Shown here: positions 8,196-17,681 of the stretch, piece after piece
Position numbering within the stretch: the stretch's first letter is position 1
Layout of the letters: every line of letters begins with the position of its first letter
DNA from: Oscillospiraceae bacterium
GTDB lineage: Bacteria; Bacillota; Clostridia; Oscillospirales; UBA929
Reading direction: 5' to 3'
DNA length: 64,000 nt
NCBI GenBank assembly: GCA_009782215.1
Contig: WRKO01000001.1
Coordinates: 85,064 to 149,063 of the forward strand
The notes under the pieces: model-generated
Told to the model about the DNA's origin: nothing
Database searches by the model: none
What the model saw: the letters and a program-made list of their open reading frames with translations, nothing else
Program-made: the position numbers and the translations under genes

Positions 8196-8494
8196 CCACA
8201 CTACCATTATAGCACATTTCAACTATACAAAACTATGTTCTTTTTTTCGCGATTTGACACCTGTTTCAACGCAACAAAACGCCCGTTCGCCCCATCGCGC
8301 CCCAATTCCAGAACAAAACGCCACAAAACCGCAATTTTGAATTATGTTCGTATTTTCAATTTTGTGAAAACTGCACAACACACCCCCCGTCCTGTAGGGG
8401 CGACCGCCCCTACGGGGGAACACGGCGGACGGTCGGGGGCGACCGTCCCTGCATTGTTATTTGAAAAAAATTATTGTAATACGATAAATAGTTG
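8196..8494. other. Non-coding gap between operons
   Basis: This stretch before the DUF2975 promoter shows no convincing gene. It contains AT-rich DNA at both ends and the GC-rich palindromic repeats described separately near 8391-8448. Confidence 0.6.
8391..8448. repeat. Pair of GC-rich palindromic units
   Basis: Two adjacent hairpins stand out. GTAGGGGC (8394-8401) pairs with GCCCCTAC (8406-8413) around GACC. GGACGGTCG (8427-8435) pairs with CGACCGTCC (8440-8448) around GGGG. GTAGGGGCGACC-type palindromes are dispersed extragenic repeats in many gut Clostridia, so this is probably one copy of such a family. No gene is nearby on either side within 100 bases. Confidence 0.65.
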
Positions 8495-8523
8495 TTGACA
8501 AACAATCAGACCGCTGGTATAAT
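8495..8523 (+). promoter_or_regulatory. Consensus sigma-A promoter of the DUF2975 operon
   Basis: TTGACA (8495-8500), 17-bp spacer and TATAAT (8518-8523): a perfect consensus match in both boxes. Confidence 0.9.
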
Positions 8524-8560
8524 GCTTCCAAAGCCAAGTTTGAGAAAGCAAGGAGAGTGG

Positions 8561-9046
8561 TTGGTTGTGTCGTCAAAAACGCTTTGCGGTCTGCTGCGCG
8601 CCGCCGTTATCGTCGTGGCAATCTGCGGGGTTGCCGTGTGCTGCTTTATCCTGCCCGCGGTGGGCAAGAGCTTTTCGTACTGGTACCCGGAGTTTGCCCA
8701 CGCCTACGTCCCGTGGCTGGTGTTCCTCTGGGTGGCGGCGCTGCCGGTGTTCGCGGTGCTGGCGCTGATTTGGAGAGCGTCCGCCGCGGTGGGGCATGAC
8801 CGGGTGTTCACGGCCGCGATGGCGCGGCTGGTCAAGTACGGAGCGATGTGCGTGTTCGGCGACACCGTGTATTTCTGCGCGGGGAATATTGTGCTGCTGT
8901 TGCTGGGTATGAACCATCCGGCCATTGTGCTGGCGTCGCTCTTCATCGGCGTGCTGGGCATGTCCATGACGGCGCTGATGGCGGTGCTGTCGCGGCATCT
9001 GACCAAGGCGGCGGCGCTTCAGGAGGAGGTTGACGGCACGATATGA
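8561..9046 (+). CDS. DUF2975 membrane protein
   Basis: About 161 residues with four hydrophobic helices and the C-terminal ALQEEVDGTI that is characteristic of DUF2975 proteins. These are small membrane proteins almost always encoded with a short XRE regulator, as here; function is unknown. The start is uncertain. TTG at 8561 and GTG at 8567 both follow the AAGGAGAG ribosome site, whereas the longer reading from 8492 overlaps the promoter. The stop overlaps the start of the XRE gene (ATGA). Confidence 0.8.
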   Translation: MVVSSKTLCGLLRAAVIVVAICGVAVCCFILPAVGKSFSYWYPEFAHAYVPWLVFLWVAALPVFAVLALIWRASAAVGHDRVFTAAMARLVKYGAMCVFGDTVYFCAGNIVLLLLGMNHPAIVLASLFIGVLGMSMTALMAVLSRHLTKAAALQEEVDGTI

Positions 9047-9258
9047 TTATCATCAATGTGGACGTCATGCTCGCCAGACGCAAAATGAGCGTGACCGAGC
9101 TGACCGAGCGCGTCGGCCTGACGATGGCGAATGTCTCGCTGATTAAAAACGGCAGGGTGAAAGCCGTCAAGCTGTCCACGCTGGATAAGATATGCCGGGC
9201 GCTGGGCTGCCAGCCCGGCGATATTTTAGAGTACAGGGAGGATGAAAGCCATGACTGA
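9043..9258 (+). CDS. Small XRE-family regulator (YozG-like)
   Basis: A 71-residue Cro/C1-type helix-turn-helix protein consisting only of the DNA-binding domain: LARRKMSVTELTERVGLTM, then NVSLIKNGRVKAVKLSTL and DKICRALGCQPGDILEY. It overlaps the DUF2975 gene by four bases and the following DUF4173 gene by eight. The strict pairing of this regulator type with DUF2975 proteins suggests that the membrane protein controls or is controlled by it. Confidence 0.9.
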   Translation: MIIINVDVMLARRKMSVTELTERVGLTMANVSLIKNGRVKAVKLSTLDKICRALGCQPGDILEYREDESHD

Positions 9259-10510
9259 ACCGACGCCCGTTAAAAGGGAAATCACCGCCGCCGAACGGTG
9301 GCTGCTGCTTGCCGCGCTGGCGGTCGGCGTGTTGTTTGACCAACTGGTATCGAGCCTGTACCGCGGCTCTTTTCTGGAGTGGTGGAGTGTCTTTTGGCTG
9401 TGCTATCTGGTGTTGTTCTATGCGCTTTACTGGCAGCGGCTGGCGCGGGACAAAATCCTTTGGTTCATCGCCGCCTGTGCCGCGGCGCTCTGCCTGTGGG
9501 CGTTTTTCTTCGACGGAAGCCAAACAGGGTACGGGTCGCTGACCATGCTGGTCATCCCCTGCGTGCTGATGGCGCACGCCGCGGCGTCCGCCGGGGAGTA
9601 CCGCCTGAAGGACGCCGGAGGCATTGCCGCCGAGTGGTTTTCAGGCTGGTTTGTCAAGCCCTTCACGGGATTGCCCGCCTTTGCGGGGGCGGCCGGGTCT
9701 CTGGTGTCGGGCGGGCGGCGCCCCGTGGTCAGGAAAATCCTCCTCGGCGCCGCCGTCACGCTGCCGCTGCTCGGCCTGCTGATTCTGCTGCTCTCCGGCG
9801 CCGACCAAGTGTTTGGCTATTATTTAGATCGTATCACGGCGGATTGGAAGATCGGGGCGGCCGTCCGGCATGGGGTTGTCGTCTGCATCGCAACCGCGCT
9901 GTTTTACTCGTTTTTATGGAACATCGGGTTCGGCAAGAGGAAAAGCCCCGTCAAAGCCGCCGCGGGAGAGATTGACCGCGTCGTCTGCTTTGTCGTTCTG
10001 GGGTCGGTCACGCTGCTCTATCTGCTGTTCTGCGGCATACAGTTCACCTATCTGTTCGCCGGGGCCGGACTGCCCGGCGGGATGACCTACGCGGAATACG
10101 CCCGCGCGGGATTCGCGCAGACGGTGGCTGTATGCGCCATCAATCTGGGTATATTCGGCGTCTTTCTGCGGTTCGGCGCGAAAAGCGCGGCCCTCCCGGC
10201 GCTGCTGGCGGGTCTGCTGGGGCTTACCGGCGTCATGCTGGTTTCCGGGTTTGTCCGGCTCAAGCTCTATATAGACGCGTTCGGCCTGACATGGCTCCGC
10301 CTGCTGTCGGCGTGGTTCATCCTCTATCTCGCCGCCGTGCTGCTGCTCTGCGCCATCCGGCTTGTCCGTGAAAAACTGCCGCTCATCGCGGTCTGCGCCC
10401 TGCTGCTGTTCGGCTGGTACGCCGCGCTCGGATACGCGAATCCGGGGGGCTTTGCCGCGCGCTATAACGAGAGCCGGGGGTACGCGCAAACAATCGTTGA
10501 AATGGGTTGA
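9251..10510 (+). CDS. Multi-pass membrane protein, DUF4173-like
   Basis: A 419-residue integral membrane protein with about ten hydrophobic segments. The central and C-terminal pattern (PGGMTYAEYARAGFAQ, then LYIDAFGLTWLRLLSAWF) is that of DUF4173/DUF4153 proteins, which lack a known function. ATG 9251 is preferred to 9242 because GGGAGG lies nine bases before it and abuts the earlier codon. Last gene of the DUF2975-XRE operon. Confidence 0.8.
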   Translation: MTEPTPVKREITAAERWLLLAALAVGVLFDQLVSSLYRGSFLEWWSVFWLCYLVLFYALYWQRLARDKILWFIAACAAALCLWAFFFDGSQTGYGSLTMLVIPCVLMAHAAASAGEYRLKDAGGIAAEWFSGWFVKPFTGLPAFAGAAGSLVSGGRRPVVRKILLGAAVTLPLLGLLILLLSGADQVFGYYLDRITADWKIGAAVRHGVVVCIATALFYSFLWNIGFGKRKSPVKAAAGEIDRVVCFVVLGSVTLLYLLFCGIQFTYLFAGAGLPGGMTYAEYARAGFAQTVAVCAINLGIFGVFLRFGAKSAALPALLAGLLGLTGVMLVSGFVRLKLYIDAFGLTWLRLLSAWFILYLAAVLLLCAIRLVREKLPLIAVCALLLFGWYAALGYANPGGFAARYNESRGYAQTIVEMG

Positions 10511-10535
10511 AAAAAACGTCCCGTTGTGATATACT
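10507..10535 (+). promoter_or_regulatory. Promoter of cheC-cheD
   Basis: TTGAAA (10507-10512), 17-bp spacer, TATACT (10530-10535). The -35 box overlaps the stop codon of the upstream gene. Confidence 0.75.
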
Positions 10536-10585
10536 GTGTGCGGGAAAGCTTGGATGCGGTCAAATCACAAAGGGGGTAACAGAAA

Positions 10586-11206
10586 ATGCCGGCAGAAACC
10601 AAAAACTACAATGAGCTACATTTTGACGTGATGCGCGAGATCGGCACCATCGGCTCCGGGAACGCGGTGACGTCTCTGTCTTCAATGATTTCGCACCCTA
10701 TCGGCATAACCGTTCCGACGGTAAAGACGCTTGAATTCTCGCAGGTTGTGGAGGACATGGGCGGCGAGGAGCAGATGATTGTCGGGCTTTTGCTGACGCT
10801 GAGCGGCGACGTCGAGGGCATGATTATGTTTCTGCTTCAAAAGGAATTTTCATATTCCATGCTCAACACGCTGCTGGGGAGACACATTGAGAGCTTTGAG
10901 CAAATCGACGATATGGGGTTCTCCGCGCTCAAAGAGATTTCAAGCATCATGGCCGCGTCTTACGTCAACGCGATTTCCACGATGACCGGCCTGACGATAC
11001 GCCTCTCAACGCCGGACATCACGATTGATATGCTCGGCGCGGTTCTCAGCGTGCCGACCATCTATTACGCGAACATCAGCGACAAGATTATCTACATTGA
11101 GGGTCAGTTCAACAGCCAAGGGCAAAACACGCCCTGCCATATCCTGATGATTCCCGACGAAGAATCCCTGAATAAAATTATGACGAAGCTCGGAATTAGT
11201 ATATGA
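10586..11206 (+). CDS. cheC: CheC-family chemotaxis protein with altered catalytic motifs
   Basis: A 206-residue member of the CheC/FliY/CheX family, which dephosphorylates CheY-P and binds CheD. The family site reads D/S-x3-E-x2-N-x22-P and occurs twice. Here the first copy has Asp14, Glu18 and Pro44 but Thr21 in place of Asn. The second has Ser113, Glu117 and Pro143 but Ser120 in place of Asn. Both catalytic asparagines are therefore missing while the spacing is intact, so phosphatase activity is doubtful and a scaffold or CheD-binding role is more likely. The ribosome site is AAAGGGGG. The gene overlaps cheD by four bases. No other chemotaxis gene is in the window. Confidence 0.88.
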   Translation: MPAETKNYNELHFDVMREIGTIGSGNAVTSLSSMISHPIGITVPTVKTLEFSQVVEDMGGEEQMIVGLLLTLSGDVEGMIMFLLQKEFSYSMLNTLLGRHIESFEQIDDMGFSALKEISSIMAASYVNAISTMTGLTIRLSTPDITIDMLGAVLSVPTIYYANISDKIIYIEGQFNSQGQNTPCHILMIPDEESLNKIMTKLGISI

Positions 11207-11694
11207 GTAATACGATAAAGGTCGGAATTGCCGACCTGAACGCGGTAAAAGCACCGGATATACTGGTCACATACGCGCTCGGCTCCTGTGTCGGGATTTG
11301 CCTGTACGACGTCGCCACCCGCATCGCGGGGCTGGCGCACATCATGTTGCCCACCAGCTCCTCGGCGGGGCAGGGCGTTCTCGGGCAGCCCTACCGCTTC
11401 GCCGATTCGGGCATCCCCCTCCTTGTCAAAAAAATGGAGCAGATGGGCTCAAACCGCCTGCGGATGAAAGCCAAGATTGCCGGGGGCGCGAAAATGTTCG
11501 CGGCGACCGGCAACACCACCATCTCAAACATCGGCCTGCGCAACATCATCGCCGTGAAAGCGACGCTGGCCACGCTGAAAATCCCGATACTGGCCGAGGA
11601 CACCGGCAAGGACTTCGGCCGGACGGTTTTTTTCCAGTCGGAAGACGGAAAAATGATTGTCAAATCCGCCACCAAAGGCGAATGGGTTCTCTAG
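11203..11694 (+). CDS. cheD: Chemoreceptor glutamine deamidase CheD
   Basis: A 163-residue deamidase that converts receptor glutamines to glutamates and is regulated by CheC. The catalytic triad seen in Thermotoga CheD is conserved with identical spacing: Thr23, Cys29 (ALGSCVGICLYD) and His46 (GLAHIMLP). Start ATG overlaps the cheC stop, so the proteins are made together. Confidence 0.93.
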   Translation: MSNTIKVGIADLNAVKAPDILVTYALGSCVGICLYDVATRIAGLAHIMLPTSSSAGQGVLGQPYRFADSGIPLLVKKMEQMGSNRLRMKAKIAGGAKMFAATGNTTISNIGLRNIIAVKATLATLKIPILAEDTGKDFGRTVFFQSEDGKMIVKSATKGEWVL

Positions 11695-11726
11695 CCCAAA
11701 CTGCCAATAATATTCCGAAGGAATGA

Positions 11727-11755
11727 TTGATTCTTTCGCGGTTATGTGTTATAAT
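11727..11755 (+). promoter_or_regulatory. Promoter of the 1936-residue SLH protein
   Basis: TTGATT (11727-11732), 17-bp spacer, TATAAT (11750-11755). About 95 bases of untranslated leader follow. Confidence 0.75.
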
Positions 11756-11855
11756 ATACGGGAATGAACCGCATTGCCGTATTCTTGTCGTGCTTGAAGA
11801 CGGAAATCGGACAAAAAAGAAAAAATTACCAAACCAATAGGCAGGGTGATCTTCT

Positions 11856-14800
11856 GTGAAACGTATGACCGTCAGGCGAGCGCTGTCCCTTGTGATGGTT
11901 CTCGCGCTTATATCATCGCTATTGCCCGCGCGGGCTTTCGCGGCCGCCGAAACGGACGCCGCGGGGTGGGCGGACGACATAAGCGGCCACTGGGCCGAGG
12001 CCGCCGTTGATGCTTGCCATACATACGGCATCGTCAGCGGCTATAACGGCTCGTTCAGGCCGGACGACGACATCACCCGCGCGGAGCTTGCCGTGATGAT
12101 CAACCGCGCGTTCGGGTACAACGCCCGTGAGGAAGCGCGTGAAACCGTTCACTACGCGGACTTGGCGCCGGACAAATGGTATACGGAAGACGTCCAAACC
12201 CTCGCCGTGTTCGGGTTCATCGGGGATGACGGGGACGGGAGGATTGAGCCGGAAGCGCCCATCACACGCGAGCAGGCGACCGTCCTTTTGTATCAAATCC
12301 TGCGCATGACGGAGACGGGGACGGATGAAACCCGTTTTACCGATATGGGCGGCGTATCCTCAACGGCCGCCGGCGCGGTGCTGGCGATGGAGCAATCCGG
12401 CTACATCGCGGGGTATAACGGCCGGTTCATGCCGCAAAAAAACCTTTCGCGCGGCGAAGCGGCGCAGCTTTTGTTTAATGTATTCAACGAGATGATTGAC
12501 GGGGACTTGGACGCGGGCGGCAGGACGTATCGAAACGCCGTCGTCCGCAAGCCGGGCGTCGTCCTGCAAAACGCCGTCATTGCCGGCGACCTTCTGATTA
12601 CCGAGGGCGTGGGCGACGGCGACGTGAGGCTCCGCTCCGTTCATATAGACGGGCGGCTGCTTGTCACGGGCGGCGGGGAAAACTCCATCTACCTTGAGGA
12701 CGTCACGGTCGGCGGCGGTATCGTTGTGGACAAGCTGTCCGCCGCGGGCGAACAGCCGGTGCGCATCCATATCGTTCAGTCAAACCACACCCTTGTTATC
12801 TACGAGGGTTCCGCGCGAGAGATTGTGGTGGATAACCTCGACGTCATCATTGACAGGGGCGGCGGAAAAACCGTTCTGAATATATACGAGTCGGAAAACG
12901 AAAAGCCGGAGGTCATCCTCCATGAAAACGCGTCGGTGGGCGTGATTGTCGTCAATATGCCCGCGCGCATCGGCGGAAGCGGCACGGTGTCTGAAATCAT
13001 CATCGGCGCGGGCGGCGTGGAAATCGACCCGGAGCTGGGCGTTTTGCCGGAGGATATAACCATCGCGGACGGCGTCTATATCATCGTGGAAGACGGCGTG
13101 GCCGTCGGCTCGACCACCGACGGCAGCCGCAACAACATATGGGTTTTCGAGGAAGCCGAGTACCACACCGTCACCTTCGACGCCAACGGCGGCGAGGGCG
13201 AGATGGAAGACCTCGCCAACATTCCGCACAATTCCGCAAGGCAGCTCCCGCCGAACACGTTTAAGCTGAAAGACTACGCCTTTAACGGCTGGTCTGCCGA
13301 CGCGGACGGCTTGGATGAGACGCGCTACCCAGACGGCGGCGACATCACCGTCACCTCCGACATCACCCTGTACGCCCAATGGCTCATCCGCGCCCTGAAA
13401 CCGATAGAGGTTACCTTTGACGCGGCGGATATGACTCTCTCCAATGTAACCCCGCGTATGAGCTATTCAGTGGACGGCGGCGAGACTTGGTTTCCTGAAT
13501 CAAAGCCAATCTTGGAAGAAGATATTGACGTTTCGCACGGTATATGGGTTCGCGACGACGGCGATTGGATTGACTGCGCTCCGTCCTACCCGCATAAAAT
13601 CGAGCTGACCCGCTTCGGCTCACCCGCCACCGTAGGCGCGACGCATGAAACAGGCCCGGAAGAGGAAGACGGCTCGCTGACCGGCGTAACCGCCGCGATG
13701 CAATACCGTTTGCTGCCCTCCGGCGATTGGACGGACTGCGGCGGCACGACCGTGCCCGATCTCGCGCCCGGAGTCTACGAGGTGCGCTATAAAGGCGCGG
13801 GGACGGTTCTGCCCGGCCTCCCGGCTACCGTGCGCGTCAAGGCATGGCTGACCGGCGCCGCAACCATCACGGGAACATTTGAAATCGGCGAAACCCTCAC
13901 CGTCAAGACCGACGGCGTAACAAACGCCCTCGGCGACTTCAGCTACCAATGGAAAGCGGACGGCACAGACATCCCCGGCGCGACCGGCGAAACCTATACG
14001 CTGACCGGCGCCGACGCGGGAAAAACCATCACCTGCGAAGTCCGCAGCGCTGAAACCGTTGGTTTTGTTACCGCCACGGGAGAAGTGGTGGCGTATGATA
14101 TTGTGGTAACCATGATTGAGCCGACAGGAGCCGATTCGCTTACGGCGCTCCCAACCAAAGGCCGCCAAGGGGATTCTGTTGTCTTGTCTTACGTGTTGGC
14201 CGATATTGAAGACAACAATTTCTTGGATATTTACTATGGCAGTTCGATTGGAGAAAGAGTAAATTCCGCAGGAGCAGACACAATAAATTACACAGTATCC
14301 GGCACACACGCAATTAACGGCGCCATTACAATCCGCGCTATTTTTACACATACAGATAAAACCATACAGACATTTTCATTCGCGGAAGAATCCGTAACCA
14401 AAGTTTATGGGGCGGCGGCGTTCACGAATACCTTTGACAATCCGGGCGAAAGCACAGGTGAAACCACATATGTTAGCAGTAATGTGTCTGTTGCCACAGT
14501 AGATTCCAGCGGAAGTGTCATCATTGTTGGTGTGGGAACCACTGATATTATCGCTACCAAGGAGGGCGATGTTACCTACGCGAGGGCTATAACTTTCTAC
14601 ACGCTCACCGTCGACCCCAAACCCCTCACCATCACCGGCGTAAATGCGACGAATCGCGTATATGACGGGACTATAAGTGTCGAGCTGGAAGGCGGGGCGC
14701 TTGCGGGTGGGTTGGTAGGCGATGATGTGGTAAACTTTACGTTAGGCCGCGGCACCGCCGCAAGCAAAGACGTGGGGCCACAGGCTGTCACAACCAACAT

Positions 14801-17666
14801 AACGCTTGACAACCCGAACTACACCTTGACGCAGCCAACCTATGTCACGGTGACCATCACGCCCAAGCCCCTCACCATCACCGGCGTGAAAGGGGTAGAC
14901 CGCGCATATAACGGCAGCACAACCGTCGCGCTGGAGGGCGGGACGCTTGTGGACGTGGAAAGCGATGATATAGCCGGGGTAGGCTTCGACTTAGGCGTCG
15001 GCACAGCCGCCGGTAAAGACGTGGATACATGGGCTGTCACAACCAGCATAACGCTTAACGGGGAGTTTATGAACAACTACGAGTTGGAATATCAACCGAC
15101 GGACGTTACGGTAAATATCACGCCCAAACCCCTCACCATCACCGGCGTGGCGGCGACAACCCGCACGTATGACGCCAAACGAGAAGTCGCGCTGACAGGC
15201 GGGGCGCTTGTGGGTGTGGTAGACGATGAAGATGTCGGTTTCACGCTGGGCGAGGGTACGATGGCTGATAAGAGCGCGGGAACGGGGCAAGCGGTCACAA
15301 CCAGCATAACGCTTACTGACGGCACTCACTCGGCGGACAACTACGAGCTGACGCAGCCGGAATATGTCACGGTGGATATTGACAAAGCGCCCCTCACCAT
15401 TACCGGCGTGACGGCGGTGGGCCGCGCGTATGACGGGACGACTGCCGTTGTGTTGACGGGCGGGAAGCTTGAGGGTGTGCTGACAGGCGATACGGTGGGC
15501 TTTACGTTGGGCAGCGGCACAATGATACCCAACGCGGACGCGGGCGACAACAAAACAGTTGACACAGCCATACAACTCACCGGCGCGGACGAGGGCAACT
15601 ACGAGCTGACGCAGCCGACAGAAGATATTATAGTGGATATCACGAGAAAAAGCCTTACCGTCAATAACGTAAAGGCGGCAGACCGCCCATATGAGCCGGA
15701 TAATTTGGACGTCGAACTGACGGGTGAGCTTGTAGGTGTGCTTACCAGCATAGGCGATTGGGTAGACTTCATAGGTGTCGGAGAAATGGCCGACACAAAC
15801 GCGGGGAGCAACAAGCCTGTCACATCAAAATCATCTCTTGATGGCCCAACCGCGCATAACTACGAGCTGACACAGCCGACGGGTATTACGGTGACTATCA
15901 GCAAGGCCGACCCCGTTGTGAGTTGGCCGGCCATAGGCGTCCCTTATGAAGAGGAGAAGGTGCTGAAACTGAGCGATATACCTCTTGGGGGGTATACAAA
16001 CGACCCCTCGGGGACGTTTGCTTGGGTCAATCCCGACGATGAGGCCGGAAGCGTGGGGGATAACCTACAGCATCAAATGAGATTTACCCCAACTGATACA
16101 GATAATTACAACGTGATATATGAAGATGTAACCGTCATGGTTGGGCAAATTCCCGCTGAGGTTACCGCATGGCCAGACGTGGTAACGGCATATTACGGAC
16201 AAACGCTGTCCGAAGTGACAATATCAAGCGGCTCAAGTAATACGCCGGGAGAATTTGCTTGGGATTGGGAAGACGATGAATACAATCTTGATGAACAGTT
16301 TTCTCGGGGAGAAAAAACACGTAAAATGGTGTTCAATCCGACTGATACTGCAATCTACCTCCCAGTTCAAAGAGACATCACCTTTACGGTGGAAAAGAGA
16401 CCCCTTACCATAGAATTTACCGACATACTTTCCCCTTTGAACGAAACGGCAGAGCTGGAGCTGGACGTTGTCGGGGATGATGATATTGGTCTGGAGATGA
16501 CTGCGGTGACTGGGCTTACGTGGTCATTCGACGAAAAAATCTTGACTGTGACCTATGACGGTACCACAGCGTTTTCCTCCGGCTCCGCATCGCTCACATT
16601 CACCACCAACAACCCCAACTACACGATTGAAGACCCCACCCCCATCCAAATCCGCGACGGCCAATCCACCGACACCGCAATCCCCGTCCGCCAAGACAAC
16701 GTCGCGGTGTTCAACGCCTATGCCAACACCACCGCCGGCTTGGGGCTGCACTATGTGCAGGAGGAGGATATCACACTGACGCCGCCAGCGGAGGGCGACA
16801 GCAACTGGACGGCGATTGGGTCGGCGAGTACTCCGTTCACTGGCTCGTATGACGGCGGCGGGTATGTGATTGAGAATCTTGTGATAGTTTCAACCGTCGA
16901 TAACCAAGGGTTGTTCGGGTTTGTTGGATCCGGCGGCGAAGTGAAAAATGCCGGGGTTCATGGGAACGTCAATGGGGGGTTGGATTATGGTTCGGCTATA
17001 GGCGGTATAGTGGGAGATAATAGAGGCGCTGTAAAAAATTGCTATTTTACCGGAAGCGTCGAGGGCTTCCTTGATGTTGGCGGTGTGGCAGGGGCTAATA
17101 GCGGCACGATTGAAAACTGTTATGCCACCGGGACTGTTGAAGGGCTTGATGGTGTTGGCGGAGTGGTGGGGACTAATACCGACACAGGCATAGTTAAAAA
17201 CTGCGTTGCACTAAATACCTCTGTAACCGGCGGTCACCGTGTGGCAGGAAAAAGCACGGGAACACTAACAAACAACTACGCAATCGTGCCGGGTACTTGG
17301 GCGCTAATCGGTGAAACCACCATAAACGGTGCGGACATTACGAGTGTCGACGATGTGCGGGATTTGCTGAAAGACTGTCCGGGCGGTGTGCCGGAGGGTT
17401 TGATTAACGATTTGCTTAGCAGTGGCAATGGCGGCGGCAGGAGCTTGGGGCGGACTGCGGATACCATCACGGACGAGACGGAGCCGTGGAAGGAGCCGGA
17501 GACGGTGGAGGTGCCGGGCGGCGGGGAGGAAACGGAGGAGCCGGATGATGACGACGGCGGTGACGACGACGGAGACGGCGAGGAATTGACGGAGGGGAGA
17601 ATGACGGTGGAGGAAGCCATCGCCACGCTGAACAATCTGCTCTCGATGTGCAGCGCGGGCTGCTGA
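11856..17666 (+). CDS. Giant S-layer-homology surface protein with YDG and GLUG repeats
   Basis: A 1936-residue secreted cell-wall protein. Residues 1-31 are a signal peptide ending PARAFAA. Three SLH domains follow (about 38-88, 100-150, 161-210), which bind pyruvylated secondary wall polymer and anchor the protein. Residues 225-425 look like a parallel beta-helix. Residues 436-510 form an InlB-type B repeat (FDANGGEG ... LYAQW). About 920-1350 hold five YDG-type repeats (TITGV...YDG), and about 1685-1790 GLUG repeats (GGIVGDN, GGVAGAN, GGVVGTN). The tail is acidic (DDDDGGDDDGDG) and ends in a Cys pair. The GTG start has an extended AGGGTGATC ribosome site. Probably an adhesin or S-layer component; ligand unknown. 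Confidence 0.88.
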   Translation: MKRMTVRRALSLVMVLALISSLLPARAFAAAETDAAGWADDISGHWAEAAVDACHTYGIVSGYNGSFRPDDDITRAELAVMINRAFGYNAREEARETVHYADLAPDKWYTEDVQTLAVFGFIGDDGDGRIEPEAPITREQATVLLYQILRMTETGTDETRFTDMGGVSSTAAGAVLAMEQSGYIAGYNGRFMPQKNLSRGEAAQLLFNVFNEMIDGDLDAGGRTYRNAVVRKPGVVLQNAVIAGDLLITEGVGDGDVRLRSVHIDGRLLVTGGGENSIYLEDVTVGGGIVVDKLSAAGEQPVRIHIVQSNHTLVIYEGSAREIVVDNLDVIIDRGGGKTVLNIYESENEKPEVILHENASVGVIVVNMPARIGGSGTVSEIIIGAGGVEIDPELGVLPEDITIADGVYIIVEDGVAVGSTTDGSRNNIWVFEEAEYHTVTFDANGGEGEMEDLANIPHNSARQLPPNTFKLKDYAFNGWSADADGLDETRYPDGGDITVTSDITLYAQWLIRALKPIEVTFDAADMTLSNVTPRMSYSVDGGETWFPESKPILEEDIDVSHGIWVRDDGDWIDCAPSYPHKIELTRFGSPATVGATHETGPEEEDGSLTGVTAAMQYRLLPSGDWTDCGGTTVPDLAPGVYEVRYKGAGTVLPGLPATVRVKAWLTGAATITGTFEIGETLTVKTDGVTNALGDFSYQWKADGTDIPGATGETYTLTGADAGKTITCEVRSAETVGFVTATGEVVAYDIVVTMIEPTGADSLTALPTKGRQGDSVVLSYVLADIEDNNFLDIYYGSSIGERVNSAGADTINYTVSGTHAINGAITIRAIFTHTDKTIQTFSFAEESVTKVYGAAAFTNTFDNPGESTGETTYVSSNVSVATVDSSGSVIIVGVGTTDIIATKEGDVTYARAITFYTLTVDPKPLTITGVNATNRVYDGTISVELEGGALAGGLVGDDVVNFTLGRGTAASKDVGPQAVTTNITLDNPNYTLTQPTYVTVTITPKPLTITGVKGVDRAYNGSTTVALEGGTLVDVESDDIAGVGFDLGVGTAAGKDVDTWAVTTSITLNGEFMNNYELEYQPTDVTVNITPKPLTITGVAATTRTYDAKREVALTGGALVGVVDDEDVGFTLGEGTMADKSAGTGQAVTTSITLTDGTHSADNYELTQPEYVTVDIDKAPLTITGVTAVGRAYDGTTAVVLTGGKLEGVLTGDTVGFTLGSGTMIPNADAGDNKTVDTAIQLTGADEGNYELTQPTEDIIVDITRKSLTVNNVKAADRPYEPDNLDVELTGELVGVLTSIGDWVDFIGVGEMADTNAGSNKPVTSKSSLDGPTAHNYELTQPTGITVTISKADPVVSWPAIGVPYEEEKVLKLSDIPLGGYTNDPSGTFAWVNPDDEAGSVGDNLQHQMRFTPTDTDNYNVIYEDVTVMVGQIPAEVTAWPDVVTAYYGQTLSEVTISSGSSNTPGEFAWDWEDDEYNLDEQFSRGEKTRKMVFNPTDTAIYLPVQRDITFTVEKRPLTIEFTDILSPLNETAELELDVVGDDDIGLEMTAVTGLTWSFDEKILTVTYDGTTAFSSGSASLTFTTNNPNYTIEDPTPIQIRDGQSTDTAIPVRQDNVAVFNAYANTTAGLGLHYVQEEDITLTPPAEGDSNWTAIGSASTPFTGSYDGGGYVIENLVIVSTVDNQGLFGFVGSGGEVKNAGVHGNVNGGLDYGSAIGGIVGDNRGAVKNCYFTGSVEGFLDVGGVAGANSGTIENCYATGTVEGLDGVGGVVGTNTDTGIVKNCVALNTSVTGGHRVAGKSTGTLTNNYAIVPGTWALIGETTINGADITSVDDVRDLLKDCPGGVPEGLINDLLSSGNGGGRSLGRTADTITDETEPWKEPETVEVPGGGEETEEPDDDDGGDDDGDGEELTEGRMTVEEAIATLNNLLSMCSAGC
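14617..15900 (+). repeat. Five tandem YDG-domain repeats in coding DNA
   Basis: Units of about 81-88 codons begin near 14617, 14864, 15123, 15385 and 15645. The first four share a nearly identical start encoding P-L-T-I-T-G-V, and each includes an x-x-R-x-Y-D/N-G motif and an ending like Y-x-L-T-Q-P. Near identity at DNA level suggests recent duplication or gene conversion. Confidence 0.8.
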
Positions 17667-17681
17667 CAAAATAATAAAAGA

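Noticed and set aside
14617..15900. Possible CRISPR-like array
   Set aside because: The repeat spacing is about 250 bp and units are codon-periodic within one open frame; they are protein-domain repeats.
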